This document shows positions 44,517 through 56,000 of a stretch of 64,000 bases of DNA, piece after piece. The notes under the pieces are model-generated. The model saw nothing but the letters and a program-made list of their open reading frames with translations. It did no database searches and was not told the origin of the DNA. Position 1 is the first letter of the stretch. Each line of letters begins with the position of its first letter. A program made the position numbers and the translations under genes. Source of the stretch: Anagrus nilaparvatae (taxonomy: Eukaryota; Arthropoda; Insecta; Hymenoptera; Mymaridae); contig JAKSXM010000231.1 of NCBI GenBank assembly GCA_022575985.1, positions 22,916,501 to 22,980,500 of the forward strand, given 5' to 3'.

Positions 44517-45837
44517 TTAGAAGAGCCCTCCATAGCCCTTCGCACTTTCCTTTTCCTATTCGTCCTTCAACTCCTTCCATTTTAGACCAAGGTCCAAGCA
44601 TAGCACTCACCTTGCATTTGCTGCGCAGTCAGTTTGCTGCGCAGTCAGTCAGTTGCTATGTGAGCTTCTCCTCCGCATTTATAGCATATCGCTCTCCTGT
44701 CGGGTCCGTTACATTTTTTGGCTATATGACCAAAACGCAGAGATTTAAAACAGCGGTTTAATGTGGTTCTTAACCTTATTCTGCAGTTCATCCTCCCAAT
44801 TTTAATACGCTTCATGTTGACCAGTTTAAAGGCGGTTCTTTCATCAGGGTCAATGTATGCAGCTCTCTGCTCTCTTGCGTTGCTCTTAGAGATAGTCACT
44901 TTAGCTATCTCCGCGTCTTCTTCTTTGCCTTTGATGGCATTTAGAATGTCAATCGGCTGGGTAAGGCAATCCAAATCGAGTATTCGGATGACTCTTTTAG
45001 GAGCAAGGTCTCTAACTTTGACCTGTGCACCTAGTACTTTTCTTACTTCTTGTGAGAAAGAACCTATTTTGCCTTCGCTTAGCCCCTTTTTCCCTCTTTT
45101 TTTACTTCTTCTTTTTGTTTACAACCGTTTGAAAGGGTTCGTAATTACGTTCCGTATCATGAGTTGTAATATTTTCACCTGAGTTGTTCTGTTGGGTTTC
45201 AAGCTGTGTCTGGGACTGACTATGAATATTAGCCACATAAGTCGCTGGATCTACCATTATTACTGAGCAGCTACGAGTCTTTTGGGGAGACTTTCCTACT
45301 GCAGTTCTCTTAACATGCTTCTTTTCTGATCCTATAGATTCAGCGTTTTCGCTTCGAGTTCTTTTTTTTAGCACCGAGCCTGTTATATGTTTTCTAAATA
45401 GGTGTTCAAATTCACTCTTTTCATTACATAACTGATCTCTTATAGCTTTGAGAGCAGTAATTTTTTCCTTTATATCACTTACACTTTTCTTAACAACGGC
45501 GGCTATGTTTATCTGCTTATAAGTCATAGCATCATATGTATCATCTCGCCTATCTTGTCTTCCATTGAGTTGAAGTTGTTTTTGACGACATCATGGTTTC
45601 ATCCATGCCTTGTAGACGTCTAGCCAGTTCGGTGTTCTCGTAGAGCACTTGAACTGCCTCAGCATCGTCATCCTTTTCTCCTATGTTCCCTTCATTGCTT
45701 TTGTATACATTTAAGTTAGACATTTTAGAATGTATTAAACTTCGTCGCTCCATTTGCAATGGTCTCGTTTGACCTCTCACATTCTGGGCAGCTGGCATGC
45801 AGACTGGTTGCATCACATGGGATATAGCTGACGGCAT
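44517..45837 (-). pseudogene. R1-type LINE ORF1 remnant
   Basis: 45,837-45,550 and 45,527-45,102 encode a charged N-terminal half (ENTELARRLQGMDE; SDIKEKITALKAIRDQLCNE, likely coiled coil; KKRTRSENAESIGSEKKHVK). After a frameshift, 45,060-44,645 gives KEVRKVLGAQVKVRDLAPKR, IRILDLDCLTQPIDILNAI and knuckles CFKSLRFGHIAKKC (second Cys is Ser) and CYKCGGEAHIATD. Just there, a 16-bp tandem duplication (TTTGCTGCGCAGTCAG, 44,617-44,632 and 44,633-44,648) destroys the frame before the last Cys. The protein would have bound element RNA; this copy cannot be functional. Confidence 0.8.
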
Positions 45838-46820
45838 GCACTTACACTACCTTGCTCCTCTCATTCCTCCGCGAAAAGAGCATAATTCGCTTTGAAAATT
45901 TAGAGTCTTCCAGTAGCTTGGGCACATACTGACAACATCGCCAAGCCGTTAATCATGGGCTCCGGCTGCAGAGAACCCCATCTCCCGTCTTGTGTCAGCA
46001 AAGGCCAAAGATAGTTCAGGTTTCTCGGCACGCAGCCAGACAGCTCGCTATCTCATGCAGAATCCTCTTTTGGCACTTAGGGGTCGCGCCGCACGGAATA
46101 CTGTCCATACCATGAATATGTGGAGACAAACACATTTGGCTGTGTTTGTAAACACACATATCCCACATGGGCAGACACACGGTGGAGGCTTTTATTGTTT
46201 CCTTAAACTCAGCTAGGATTCCTTGGGTTTGCCAAGCCCAACCAGAAAGGCCGAAGACTTCCTGTCCCCGAGGTTCACCTTCACACAACTTAAACTAGGG
46301 AATAAAATAATAATCTTGAGTCGAAGTTTAGTGGGACACGCAACTAACCATTAACCAGCTGCGTCGCTGTGCTCGAGGTGTAAATCTCCCATGCTAAGAT
46401 CCAATACATAAGGTCTAAGGCGGCCCCATATGTGGCTTAATTCGTACTTAAGTTTGGAGAAAACCTTGGAGCCCCTTCTGGTGTCCCGTTTGCTCAGAGT
46501 TACTAATGGATAGCAATCTGCAGAACACTCACTAAGGATGCACAAAGGAAAAGCAAGGCATAAGCCCGATTTATAGGGTAGCCTCAGTTATTCCAGAGAG
46601 CCATAAGCTATCTGCAGCATACTCAATGACAGTGTATTGGGTTCAACAGTTTGCTTGTCCCGCAGAGAAAAGAAAGGCATGGGACATATTTATAGGGCAG
46701 CCTCAGTTGTTCCAGAAAGCTATGTCCAGTATCTCTGATTCTAGTTCAACCTTAAAAAGGTGGCCTAAACTATCTTCCTCCTTCCTCAGCCTTATGAGGC
46801 GCTGGGCTTAGGTCCAGTGT
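45838..46820 (-). promoter_or_regulatory. Putative LINE 5' untranslated/promoter region with repeats
   Basis: This is GC-richer sequence contiguous with the LINE ORF1 start and ending at the return to AT-rich DNA near 46,820. It includes a direct repeat of about 60 bp: AGGCATAAGCCCGATTTATA GGG-AGCCTCAGTT-TTCCAGA (46,556 on) and a variant 119 bp further (46,675 on). 5' untranslated repeats of this size are common in R1/Jockey-type LINEs and often carry promoter activity. The small frames over it on both strands have no recognisable domains. Confidence 0.45.
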
Positions 46821-47094
46821 AGTGGAGTTAATTTTAACTATTAGAACATTAATAATTCTGATAATAGCTAATATAAACAAATTATATTAGGTAGAGAATA
46901 CGCGGGAATAAGAGTTTATATGCAGCTTTGTGCATGTTTTACAAATGCTGTTGAATGGGCAAACGCGTGTTATAGTAAGTGAAAAGTCTAGGGATCGGAA
47001 TCTATTTTTTTTTTTTTTTTTAATTAATTTATTAATTTATTTACAAATAACACAGCTGCACAAAAAAAAAAGTTCTGATCCTGTAACTAGACCT

Positions 47095-47590
47095 ACCTAC
47101 AGGTAAGTTTTTTGATGTCCTAAAACCGAATCTGAAGTCAAAATTTAGCCCTCACCCTCAGATTTTGCCCTAGCTACCCCCCGCCACCCTTTAAACAGAC
47201 TCAAAAAACTTTATTATGCTATGCATAATTATGCTTTATTATACTTAGTTTTACTATGTCTAAAATTTAAAAATAAAAGTACTTTAGTTACGTATTTTGA
47301 TGTCCTAAAACCGAATATTAAGTAAGAATTTAGCTTATACCCTCAAATTTTCCCCAGCTACCCCCGCCACCCTCTAAACTGCCCCAGAGGGTGAATATTT
47401 TATTTTTTACAAAAGTTAAAAATAAAAATACCGCAGTTACGTATTTTGATGTTCTAAAAACTAATTTCAAGTCAGAATTTACCTATCACCCTTAGTTTTT
47501 GCGCCAGCTACCCTAATCACCCTCTAAACTACCTCAGAGGGTAAATATTTTACTTTGTGCAAAAGTTATAAATAAAAGTATCTTACCCTC
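47095..47590. repeat. Tandem repeat, three units of about 150-190 bp
   Basis: Units near 47,098, 47,285 and 47,432 each read TTTTGATGTCCTAAAACCGA, ATTTAGC-CACCCTCAGATTTT, GCTACCCCCGCCACCCT, AAACT-CCCAGAGGGT and TTTAAAAATAAAA, with growing divergence. The sequence that follows (47,600-48,100) is low-complexity with recurring AAACAAGAAAT words. The 76-codon frame in it is not a gene. Confidence 0.75.
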
Positions 47591-48251
47591 TCCGCATCAA
47601 TATATAAATTTTTGATGATGAAAAGAGAAAATAGGTTTGTTTAACATTTCTGAACTAGAAATAACTATATTTACTTTTTTAAAAGAAGAAAAAATCAAAA
47701 TTCTATTTTTGGAAAAGAAAAAGAACCTATTTTCTAGTTTTGAAACTAGAATTATAAGTTTGAAAAATAGAGTAGAAATATTTCTATATTCAAAAATAGA
47801 AAATAGGTTATTTCTATTTTGTAAACAGGAATTTTATAAATTTCTAGATTTAAAACAAGAAAATTGATGTTCAAAAATTAAGCATACTAAATTTCTTTAT
47901 TTTAAATTAGAAATTAAGAATACCTTGTTTTGAAACAAGAAATTTGCTTTGATTCTATTTTTTTAAAAATATTTTTAAAAAATATCTTGATTTGAAACAA
48001 GAAATTAGCTTTATTCCTGTGGTTATAAAATATTTAAAAAAATATTTTTTTTGCAATGAGTTGCAACTTAGCTGTTATTTAATTTTATAAGAAAAAATAA
48101 AATGTTACTATATAATTTTAAAAATATTAATTAATTATATAATCATTCAATGGCGGAAGTTTACTCTAAGAAAATAAAAAAGAGGTATAAAAGTTGTAGG
48201 TTATACATATTTTTGGAGTGAAATCTTGTTTTTTTAATTTACTTTTTTAAA

Positions 48252-48295
48252 TATTACTATGGGCAAGCCCCCTGCACGCTTACGCGCGCCGACCT
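48252..48295 (-). mobile_element. Helitron-like GC-rich terminus (minus strand)
   Basis: The minus strand reads GGTCGGCGCGCGTAAGCGTG, CAGGGGGCTTGCCCATAGTA. It shares the GGTCGGCGCGCG-AAGCGTGCAGGGGGC block and the trailing TAGTA with the plus-strand terminus at 6028-6071. The hairpin arm here is imperfect and CTAG has become ATAG. A second, decayed end of the same family. Confidence 0.4.
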
Positions 48296-48639
48296 ACTTA
48301 AAATCATATTTAATTATACAGTAAACTGGCTCATTTAATTACTACAAACAGTTAAACAGCGAGATGCAGATTGCAAATAATTAAGTTTTTCCATGATTTT
48401 AATAAAACATTATTTTAATTTTCAAAATTTATTTCAAAAAAAAAATATTAAATATAGCATCGGAATACAAAATTTGTATATAAAATATTTAATATTGATT
48501 ACTGTCCTTCGGTGCTACGCACCTAGTACCAGAATCCTTTCCATCACTCTAAATACATTTTTCTTCCAACGTGGTAGGCAAAATAAAGAGCGGAATTTTA
48601 TAATAGGATGATGAAATACTCGAATGAGTTTTTATACAT

Positions 48640-49320
48640 ATACTATCGCTGATCACAAAAATTGATGTCTTTTCAATTAAAAATTAACTCTGCACCCTTA
48701 AAGTGGCCAAAACTACCCCTAAAAGAGGTGTTTTTGCTACTTTCACTCTAGCCCTTCAAGATTCGATCTAATAGGGTTTATTGGGTCGTTGATAAAAAAA
48801 ATCGATGTATTTTCAATTAAAACGTAACTCTTCACCCTTAAATTTGCCAAAACTACCCCTAAAAGTGGTATTTTCTCTATTTTCGCTCTAGCCCTCTAAA
48901 ATTTGGTCTACAAGGGTTTTTTAGGTCGCTGACCACGAAAATCACGGGTTTTTCAATCACAAATTAATAACCCTTCAAGGGCTGTTTATTTAGATCAGCG
49001 ACCTAAAATAACCTATTAGACCAAATTCTTTTCATTTTAGAAGGCTAGAACGAATAATGCGAAAGTGCCCCTTTTAGGATTAGTTTTGGCTAATTTAAGG
49101 TTGAAAAGTTAAGTTTTAATTGAAAAGACATCAATTTTTGTGATCAGCGACCCCAAAAACCCTTGTTACACCAAATTTTGGAGGGCTAGAGCAAAAGTTG
49201 CAAAAACACCCCTTTTAGGGGTAGATTTGGCTAATTTAAGGGTCAACCCCGAATTTCTCATAAACTCCGATTTTCGTGTTCAGCGACCCAAAAAACCTAT
49301 ATATAGACCAAATCTGGTAG
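48640..49320. repeat. Inverted array of 146-bp tandem units
   Basis: Forward units start near 48,645 and 48,790, with part of a third near 48,935: GATGTCTTTTCAATTAAAAA, CACCCTTAAA-TTGCCAAAAC, TACCCCTAAAAG-GGT, CTCTAGCCCT, GGTTTTTTAGGTCGCTGA. From about 48,990 to 49,315 the same unit appears twice in reverse orientation (TCAGCGACC, AGGGCTAGAGC, CACCCCTTTTAGGGGTAG). This is a tandem array folded on itself. Diverged relatives lie at 15,885-16,180. Confidence 0.8.
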
Positions 49321-49329
49321 CGGCCACAA

Positions 49330-50060
49330 ACAATACCACCAAAACCGTGATTTGACTGGAGTAATACGAAGCTTTATTAATGAAGCAAAATTAACCGCCA
49401 TTCAATGGTCATAACTGCTGTTGTCCACCCGGGTCATATCTCAGAACCTTAAAATCTAGATTTTTTGGAAAACAACAATAAACGAATTTTGCAGAAAAAT
49501 TTATTTCCGGATCCGTAAAATCAGAATGCATGAAAGTATAGGATAAGTTCCGAAATTCATTTTATGAAACCTTGTATTAAACAAATTCTGATATTTTATC
49601 AAGTAGGCACCGATTTCTAAGAATTTAAATATATCTGCCTTACAAACCTTCTAGTTTTTATTATTCTGCATTAAAAAATTTGCATACTTAATTTTTGGGA
49701 TTCGGAAACATGTCCCGGACGGACAATGACAATTATGATCAGTTAATGGCGCCCGAAAAATTATGTTACATTCAGGGTTCTTTATTAAACTTTCTATACA
49801 TATAACTTATATAAAAAATACACTTTTTTTGCATATTCATATTTAATGTATCTAAAAATAAAATTTTTGTAACTTTTTAAAATACTGTACGTTAAGAATA
49901 TTTTTAAATTTAAATTGTACATACTTTTAAAATTCTTTATCTATTTTTTCATAGAAATCTATGACATACATACATTTTATCACATTTTTGATATACAAAT
50001 ATATCAATATTTAAATTATCTTATGTTTTCATAAAACTATCACATTAAATTTAAGTCTTA
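49330..50060. other. Gene-free stretch between array and gene
   Basis: No repeat or gene recognised. Being downstream of the minus-strand gene at 50,073, part of it could be its 3' untranslated region; TTTATT near 50,066 would read AATAAA on the minus strand only seven bases past the stop, so a usable poly-A signal probably lies further left. Confidence 0.35.
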
Positions 50061-50072
50061 TAAAATAAATAG

Positions 50073-53000
50073 TTATTCATATAGTACTGACGAATCTATC
50101 GTCATGGAGTAATCAGGATTACTTTTATCTTTCAAATGCTCATTTATTGAATCTATACTCCAGTCTTCATCCGTTTCTATTAAAAATGCTTCGTTGTTTA
50201 CTTCTTTAGCACTGTCTTCATCTTCATTCGTTAATACAATTAGTTGATTTTCACTTACTTCCGGTAAAACATCCGGATACTTCATTAGTTTTTCGTATAT
50301 CTCTGGGTCTGGATAAGTTTCTCCTATTTTATAAACATGAGTCTTAAAAAATTTTATTAGGTCTTCAATTTCTTTATCTTGCTCAATTTTAAATATCAAA
50401 TAAAAATTTATCCAAAACTGAAATGCATTCATGAAATTTTTTCCAAATTCTATAATGGAGTATTTATTTTTGCTTTCTAAATCTGTTTCTATCCGCACCC
50501 TAAAAATAAATGTATCTTCTATTCTAGTTATGATTATGAGAGGCTTACTTTTTTTTTTTTTTAAACCTTTTTCTCGCGGATTTTCGCCATGCTAAAAAAA
50601 AAAAAAAAAATGAATTACGTTTTAAACAACACTGTACAAATTCCATAAAGTTAAGGTGTTACATTACTAAAAATTTATGGTAACAGAAATGAATGAAACT
50701 TATAAAATATAAAGATAAAGTCTTTATAAAATTAAATAAACTTTCTTTTACAACTTTGGTTGCCTAATTATTATTTAATCAAGAAAAAAGTGTAGGTAGT
50801 TTAACATTGCTCTTATGGAAAATCATCTTTGGAGCTTGTGAAAAGTATGATTGCGATCACACAGATTAATGATACTTAAATAATATGGTAAATAAAAGCT
50901 GAAAGATTATATTTCTAATTTGTTTTACTTGTTTCATTACTTAATTATTAAATAATTAATTAAAAAGTATGTAAATAACCTAATATAATACTAAACATAT
51001 ACGATTTTACATATGTACACGCATATAAAAAATTAGTAAATATAACCAAAATAACGATTTTGTTTACTAAGTTCAGTGTGGTTTAAAGACACTATAAATT
51101 TTTAGTAAAATTTACTAATAAAATTTGTTTATAAAACTAAAATCTCAATTTTTTTAGTAAAATTTACTAATTTTTTGGTTATATTTACCAACATTTATTA
51201 ATTTTTGTTTACTACATTCGTTGAGGTTAATTTTACTATTCTTTTTTTTGCGTGTATGCAGCGTCGATAATTCAGAAATAAAAAAAAATATAAAAAAAAA
51301 TGGCGGATTTAGTAATGTACCACCTTAAGAAACTTATTTTTAAAAAAAAATTTTTTTAAATGAACTTTTTAAAAATTGAAAATTAAAAATAAAAAAAAAA
51401 ACTAAAAATTCTATTACAAATGCAATTTGAATTACTCACAGGAATAAATTTTATCAGTTTTGAATTTGGTATTACTGGTATTTTAACAGTCTTACTTTTC
51501 TTAGGGAGTTTTCTACTTTCCTTTCTTCTTTTACATGGAGTTGGACCACTACTATTTTTTGCTCTTTTACTCGGTGCTTGTCTTAAACTTTCTTCTTCTA
51601 GTTCCACCGGGATCAGGGTCTCAATTTCATGAACCACCTACGAATTAAAATCCATTTGCATTATTATTTTCAAAACTTAAGTATTTATACTAAAAATATT
51701 TACCATTTGCGGACATACGATTGCTGTTAAAAAAACTACAGCTGTTACTGCATCTAAAGAACAAAAAAGTAAATAATAAAATGTTTTATTATTTTATGAA
51801 AATACTTCAATTTATAAGTATGAGCTACTGCTCTTAAAAATTCAAATTTTGCAGTTTTGAGTTCAAAAACTTTGAGCCCTTTTCACTTTAGACTTAACAG
51901 AACGACTACTTTTCTACTTCAACTTGCTTATAAACATAAATCATTAAATTCAAAAGTTACAAGATTGTAAGTTGTATTTAAAAAATTTAGCATTTGGAGA
52001 GATTTTTGATTTAATAGAAAACTATTTTCATCCAAGATACAAAAAATTTTAAAATGACAAATACTCTGTTTCTTAAATTTTTAACATGGAACAAGTTTAT
52101 AGGGAGAGGGTACTTCAGAACTTGAAAATGAAGGGTGATGGGGTCAAATTTGTCCTATTTAAGAAGGTTGGTCTAATTTGTCCTATTTAAGGGGGGGGGG
52201 TCAAATGAGACTTACATTAATTAGTAGACTTTGAAAAATCTAGAATAGTATGAATTAATTACCATCTTTAATTATTTTTTGAAAATCAGTAAATGATTTG
52301 AACAACCCATTTTCAGGGTCTTTGCAATAATTAATAATTCTATTTTGCATAGATTTATTAAACCATTTCTTCAGATCATCTGCTTCCGGGTTTAAATACT
52401 TAAATTCTCGGAAAAGCTAAAAATAAAATATTAAACATTAATTTAGGACATACTTACAGAATAAACAATTTTAATGTTCTTAAACAAGTTTTGCTGCAAT
52501 ATTTATTTTAAAATTAATTCCATGCAAAATTTTAAAAAATACTTACAACTTCACCTTCATAACCTAACAAATGCTTAAATTCGCGAAAAATACTTCGTGT
52601 TGTCCATGTACTGAGGACGTCAAAAAGTTTAATTTTTCTTAAGCTTTGTGTTTCTGACATGTAATGAAGTATTTTTTCCTTTAACTTTTCTGTATTCATG
52701 GGTAAATCACGCAAGTATTCAATCTGCAAAAACACATTTATTAAATTTATAATTTTACTTACAACTTTTATGGCTTAATAATATTTTCCAACAAACATAT
52801 TTCAAAAATCAAACTTTCTCTATACGTTATTGGTTAATAAATATTTAGAATTATAATATAATCATAGATACTGAAAAAAATTACCATGGTTAAATATCTT
52901 TCAAGTTCATCTAAATTGTCATCTAATAATAAATCTTCACTACCATCCATTTTTTTTTTATATGCTCTATTATTTGGGTCCAATTCCAAATGCATGTACG

Positions 53001-56000
53001 ATAGAGCAGTTTGTATATATCCAGTATTTTTAAAGAACCACTTTTCCTATGGAATATAATTTTTAAAATGAGTTACGTTGATATCAAAGAAGTGAATAAG
53101 TTACATAACATAAAATTAATAATGAATTTACTAAGTACGTAACTTGATAGATTTAAATTACTTTAAGTGTTTTTAATCAATATGAACAGATAACATGCAG
53201 TATAATTTTTTTGAACAAATTTAAAAACACCATTTATGTTAAAAAATAGTTTTAGTTAATCAAAGTAATTTATGAATATAAAAATTAATCAATATAAAAC
53301 AAATTTTTGTATTGAAAATTTTTACAAACTTACATGGCCTGCTTCACCTGGACCTGTACTCTTCAGCTTTGGATAAGCTGCGACGATAAGTTGCGCGATT
53401 TTCGTTTTTAAATCAGCCGGTGGGTACCTACAGAAAACCAATTTACATTAAAACATGTAAATAATTTATTTTATAATTATATTTAATTACATCGACTTCC
53501 ATGACAGAATGTCAGCTCCTTTTTCGTTCTGTCCCAGTTTAATTAAATTCTTAACCATTATACGATTGAAGTATTTTCTCCTTTGTGAAGTTAGTTTTAA
53601 GTCTTCTCTTAAGTATGGTCCTATAACTAAGTACTCTTGAAGATTTTTTATTTTTTCTTCGTCATGTGCTTTAACCCAATTTCTTATGGTTTCAACTGTT
53701 AAATTTAACTTCTGAATATCGTTCTGTAAATATAAAAAATATATATTTTAACTTCTGTTTTACATATTCATATGCGTCAATTCTAACGTACTCTCCACTC
53801 ATCACTGTTCATAAAAACGATTTTGGTTGGAGAATCCTCGCTTTGATTATGGATGTTGGGGTCATCAACCATAGGAACATTTTCTACATTTAATGCAGAA
53901 GTTGCATCTACATTTATAACTTCAATTATAGGAACAGAGGGGGCCACTACTTTAATTTCAGAAGCTGCAGCTGCACCAAATTCTGTAACTTTAACTGCAG
54001 GAGTACCTTCTTCTGAAGTCTGTTAAATAGATAATAATATTTTATTATTTTTCTTACACAAAAGTATTGCATCATTTAATAAATTTATAGGCACAAGAAT
54101 ATTCACTTAAGCTCTTTCTAGATCTAATAAATTTTTTTAAATTCCATGTGCTTGCTATAAGGCTAAATTAAAACCAAACCGGTATAAGATAAATATAAGC
54201 CTCCACGTCAATTTCTAGCTAATAAGGTTCAGTCCTCGATTTTTGGCGGCCATTTTTGTATTTCGGAAAAAGTAAAAAAAATTAGAGAAAATTTGAAGTG
54301 TCAGAAGTATTTTGAAACTTACTAGAGGATTTTTTATTTATATATTTTTGAGAAATTCAAATTTAAAAAAAAAGGGTTTTAGCGATATTTTAGCGATTTC
54401 TCGCGCATGCGCAACTAAAAGAAAATTTTTAATCCCAGAACTGGATTATTAAAATTTAAAAGAAATTACGGGAAATTTCCGATCCGGGCCTAAGAGGAAA
54501 AAATTTTTGATATGAATGTGTGTTTTTTACAGAAAAAATAAGTAAAATTTTCTCTAATTTTTTTTACTTTTTTTATAAAAGTCGAACACAAAAATGGCCG
54601 CCAAAAATCGAGGACTGAACCTTATAAGCTAAAAATTGACATGGAGGCTTATTTTTAGTAGTACTTTCGAAAAAAAATACTTTGGAACCGATTTGAAGAC
54701 CTGACTATGCATGTTTCGTTTGGTTAAAATTTAGCCATATCAAAAAGTATAGTTAAAGGTCCAGAAAGGGCTTTTATGATAACAATTCTTAATGAAGGTG
54801 AGAAGAAATACTGCAGGCATCATAACCGTATTTGAAAACAATGTAGGATAAAAAGGGGCATTTTCAGGTGAAAACATTTCAAAAAAGTGATAGGAATAGA
54901 TAATATGAGCTGCAAATTTATACAACCTACAAGCATGGAACATGTTCACTTACAAAAAATTTTAATAATACTCCCTAATTTAAAAAACCTTCTAGGTCCT
55001 ATAATTTCCACATGGTTTTATGAACAGAATATTAATTTGAAACAAGGGACAAAATATTGATTTTCACCTTGCATTCAGTTATATGCATGAGATAGTGGCC
55101 ATATAGCAATTTTTCTTAGCGGGTAAAAAATATGTTTCTGTTGATTGCGTGATTGATCAAAAAAAGTGGCTTATACCCGTTAGTAAATAAATACCTTTTT
55201 CTTTTCTAGCTAGTCAAAAACACTCATCTTGTACGGAATTTTCAGCATTAATTTATATTGAATTTTTACATTTTTTAAAAGGAATAATAGTGATCAAAAT
55301 ACGGAATTACAATATACTTGCTTGTAATGTAATGTAGGGGAATGTAGGAATTTTCAGGGACTTGTTATAATGCCCGAATATTACTCACTTCCTTATGGAG
55401 TACATATGTTGGCCATTTTTATTTGATAATGCTATTATTTGATGCTACAATACAGAAAAACCTACTTGTGCATCTAAGCCAAGTTCTCTTAAAGCCTGCT
55501 CAGCTAAATACTCTCGTACAATGTTAAGCAACATAGCAACTGTGGCTGGTAAACCTAATTCGGCATACATTTTGGAATTCATGTCAAGAAATTCCGAGAG
55601 ATTAATTTCTTTGTCTGAAAAAATTTATGTAATACTTTTATTATTGTTTGTCGAATGATTTTGATGCATTTATAAAAGATACAATATAGATTAAGATGCC
55701 AGAAATCAATTGTTGAATATCAGAGATCATAGCATGTTGTTGCGCCACTATTTTAGATGAAGTTTAAATTCATAAAATTCCAAGCTTTGTAAAGATTAGT
55801 AAACAGGCAGGTATCCAGAGGGGGAGGGGTTGGTGTAAGGGTACCGTGTAACCGATGAATGCAAATATTTAATCAAAATATGAAAATTTATTGCCTTCCT
55901 TTCAATATTTTTATTTATTTATTAAAAAATATAAATTTAAAATAATTTGAAATGAAAAAAATTAAATTTTTATTTTTATTAGTCAACTGTAAACCATAAT

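Larger units (their letters stand above)
43011..46820 (-). mobile_element. R1-clade LINE, decayed copy 2 (3' side missing)
   Basis: Contiguous 5' region, ORF1 and the first half of ORF2 on the minus strand, standing out by composition. It retains its 5' end but lacks the 3' half, so it was probably cut after insertion by deletion or rearrangement at the 42,972-43,010 hairpin rather than truncated during reverse transcription. Confidence 0.75.

Noticed and set aside
43431..45182. Plus-strand frames with hydrophobic stretches
   Set aside because: Antisense to the LINE ORF1/ORF2 remnant, whose minus-strand reading has clear motifs.
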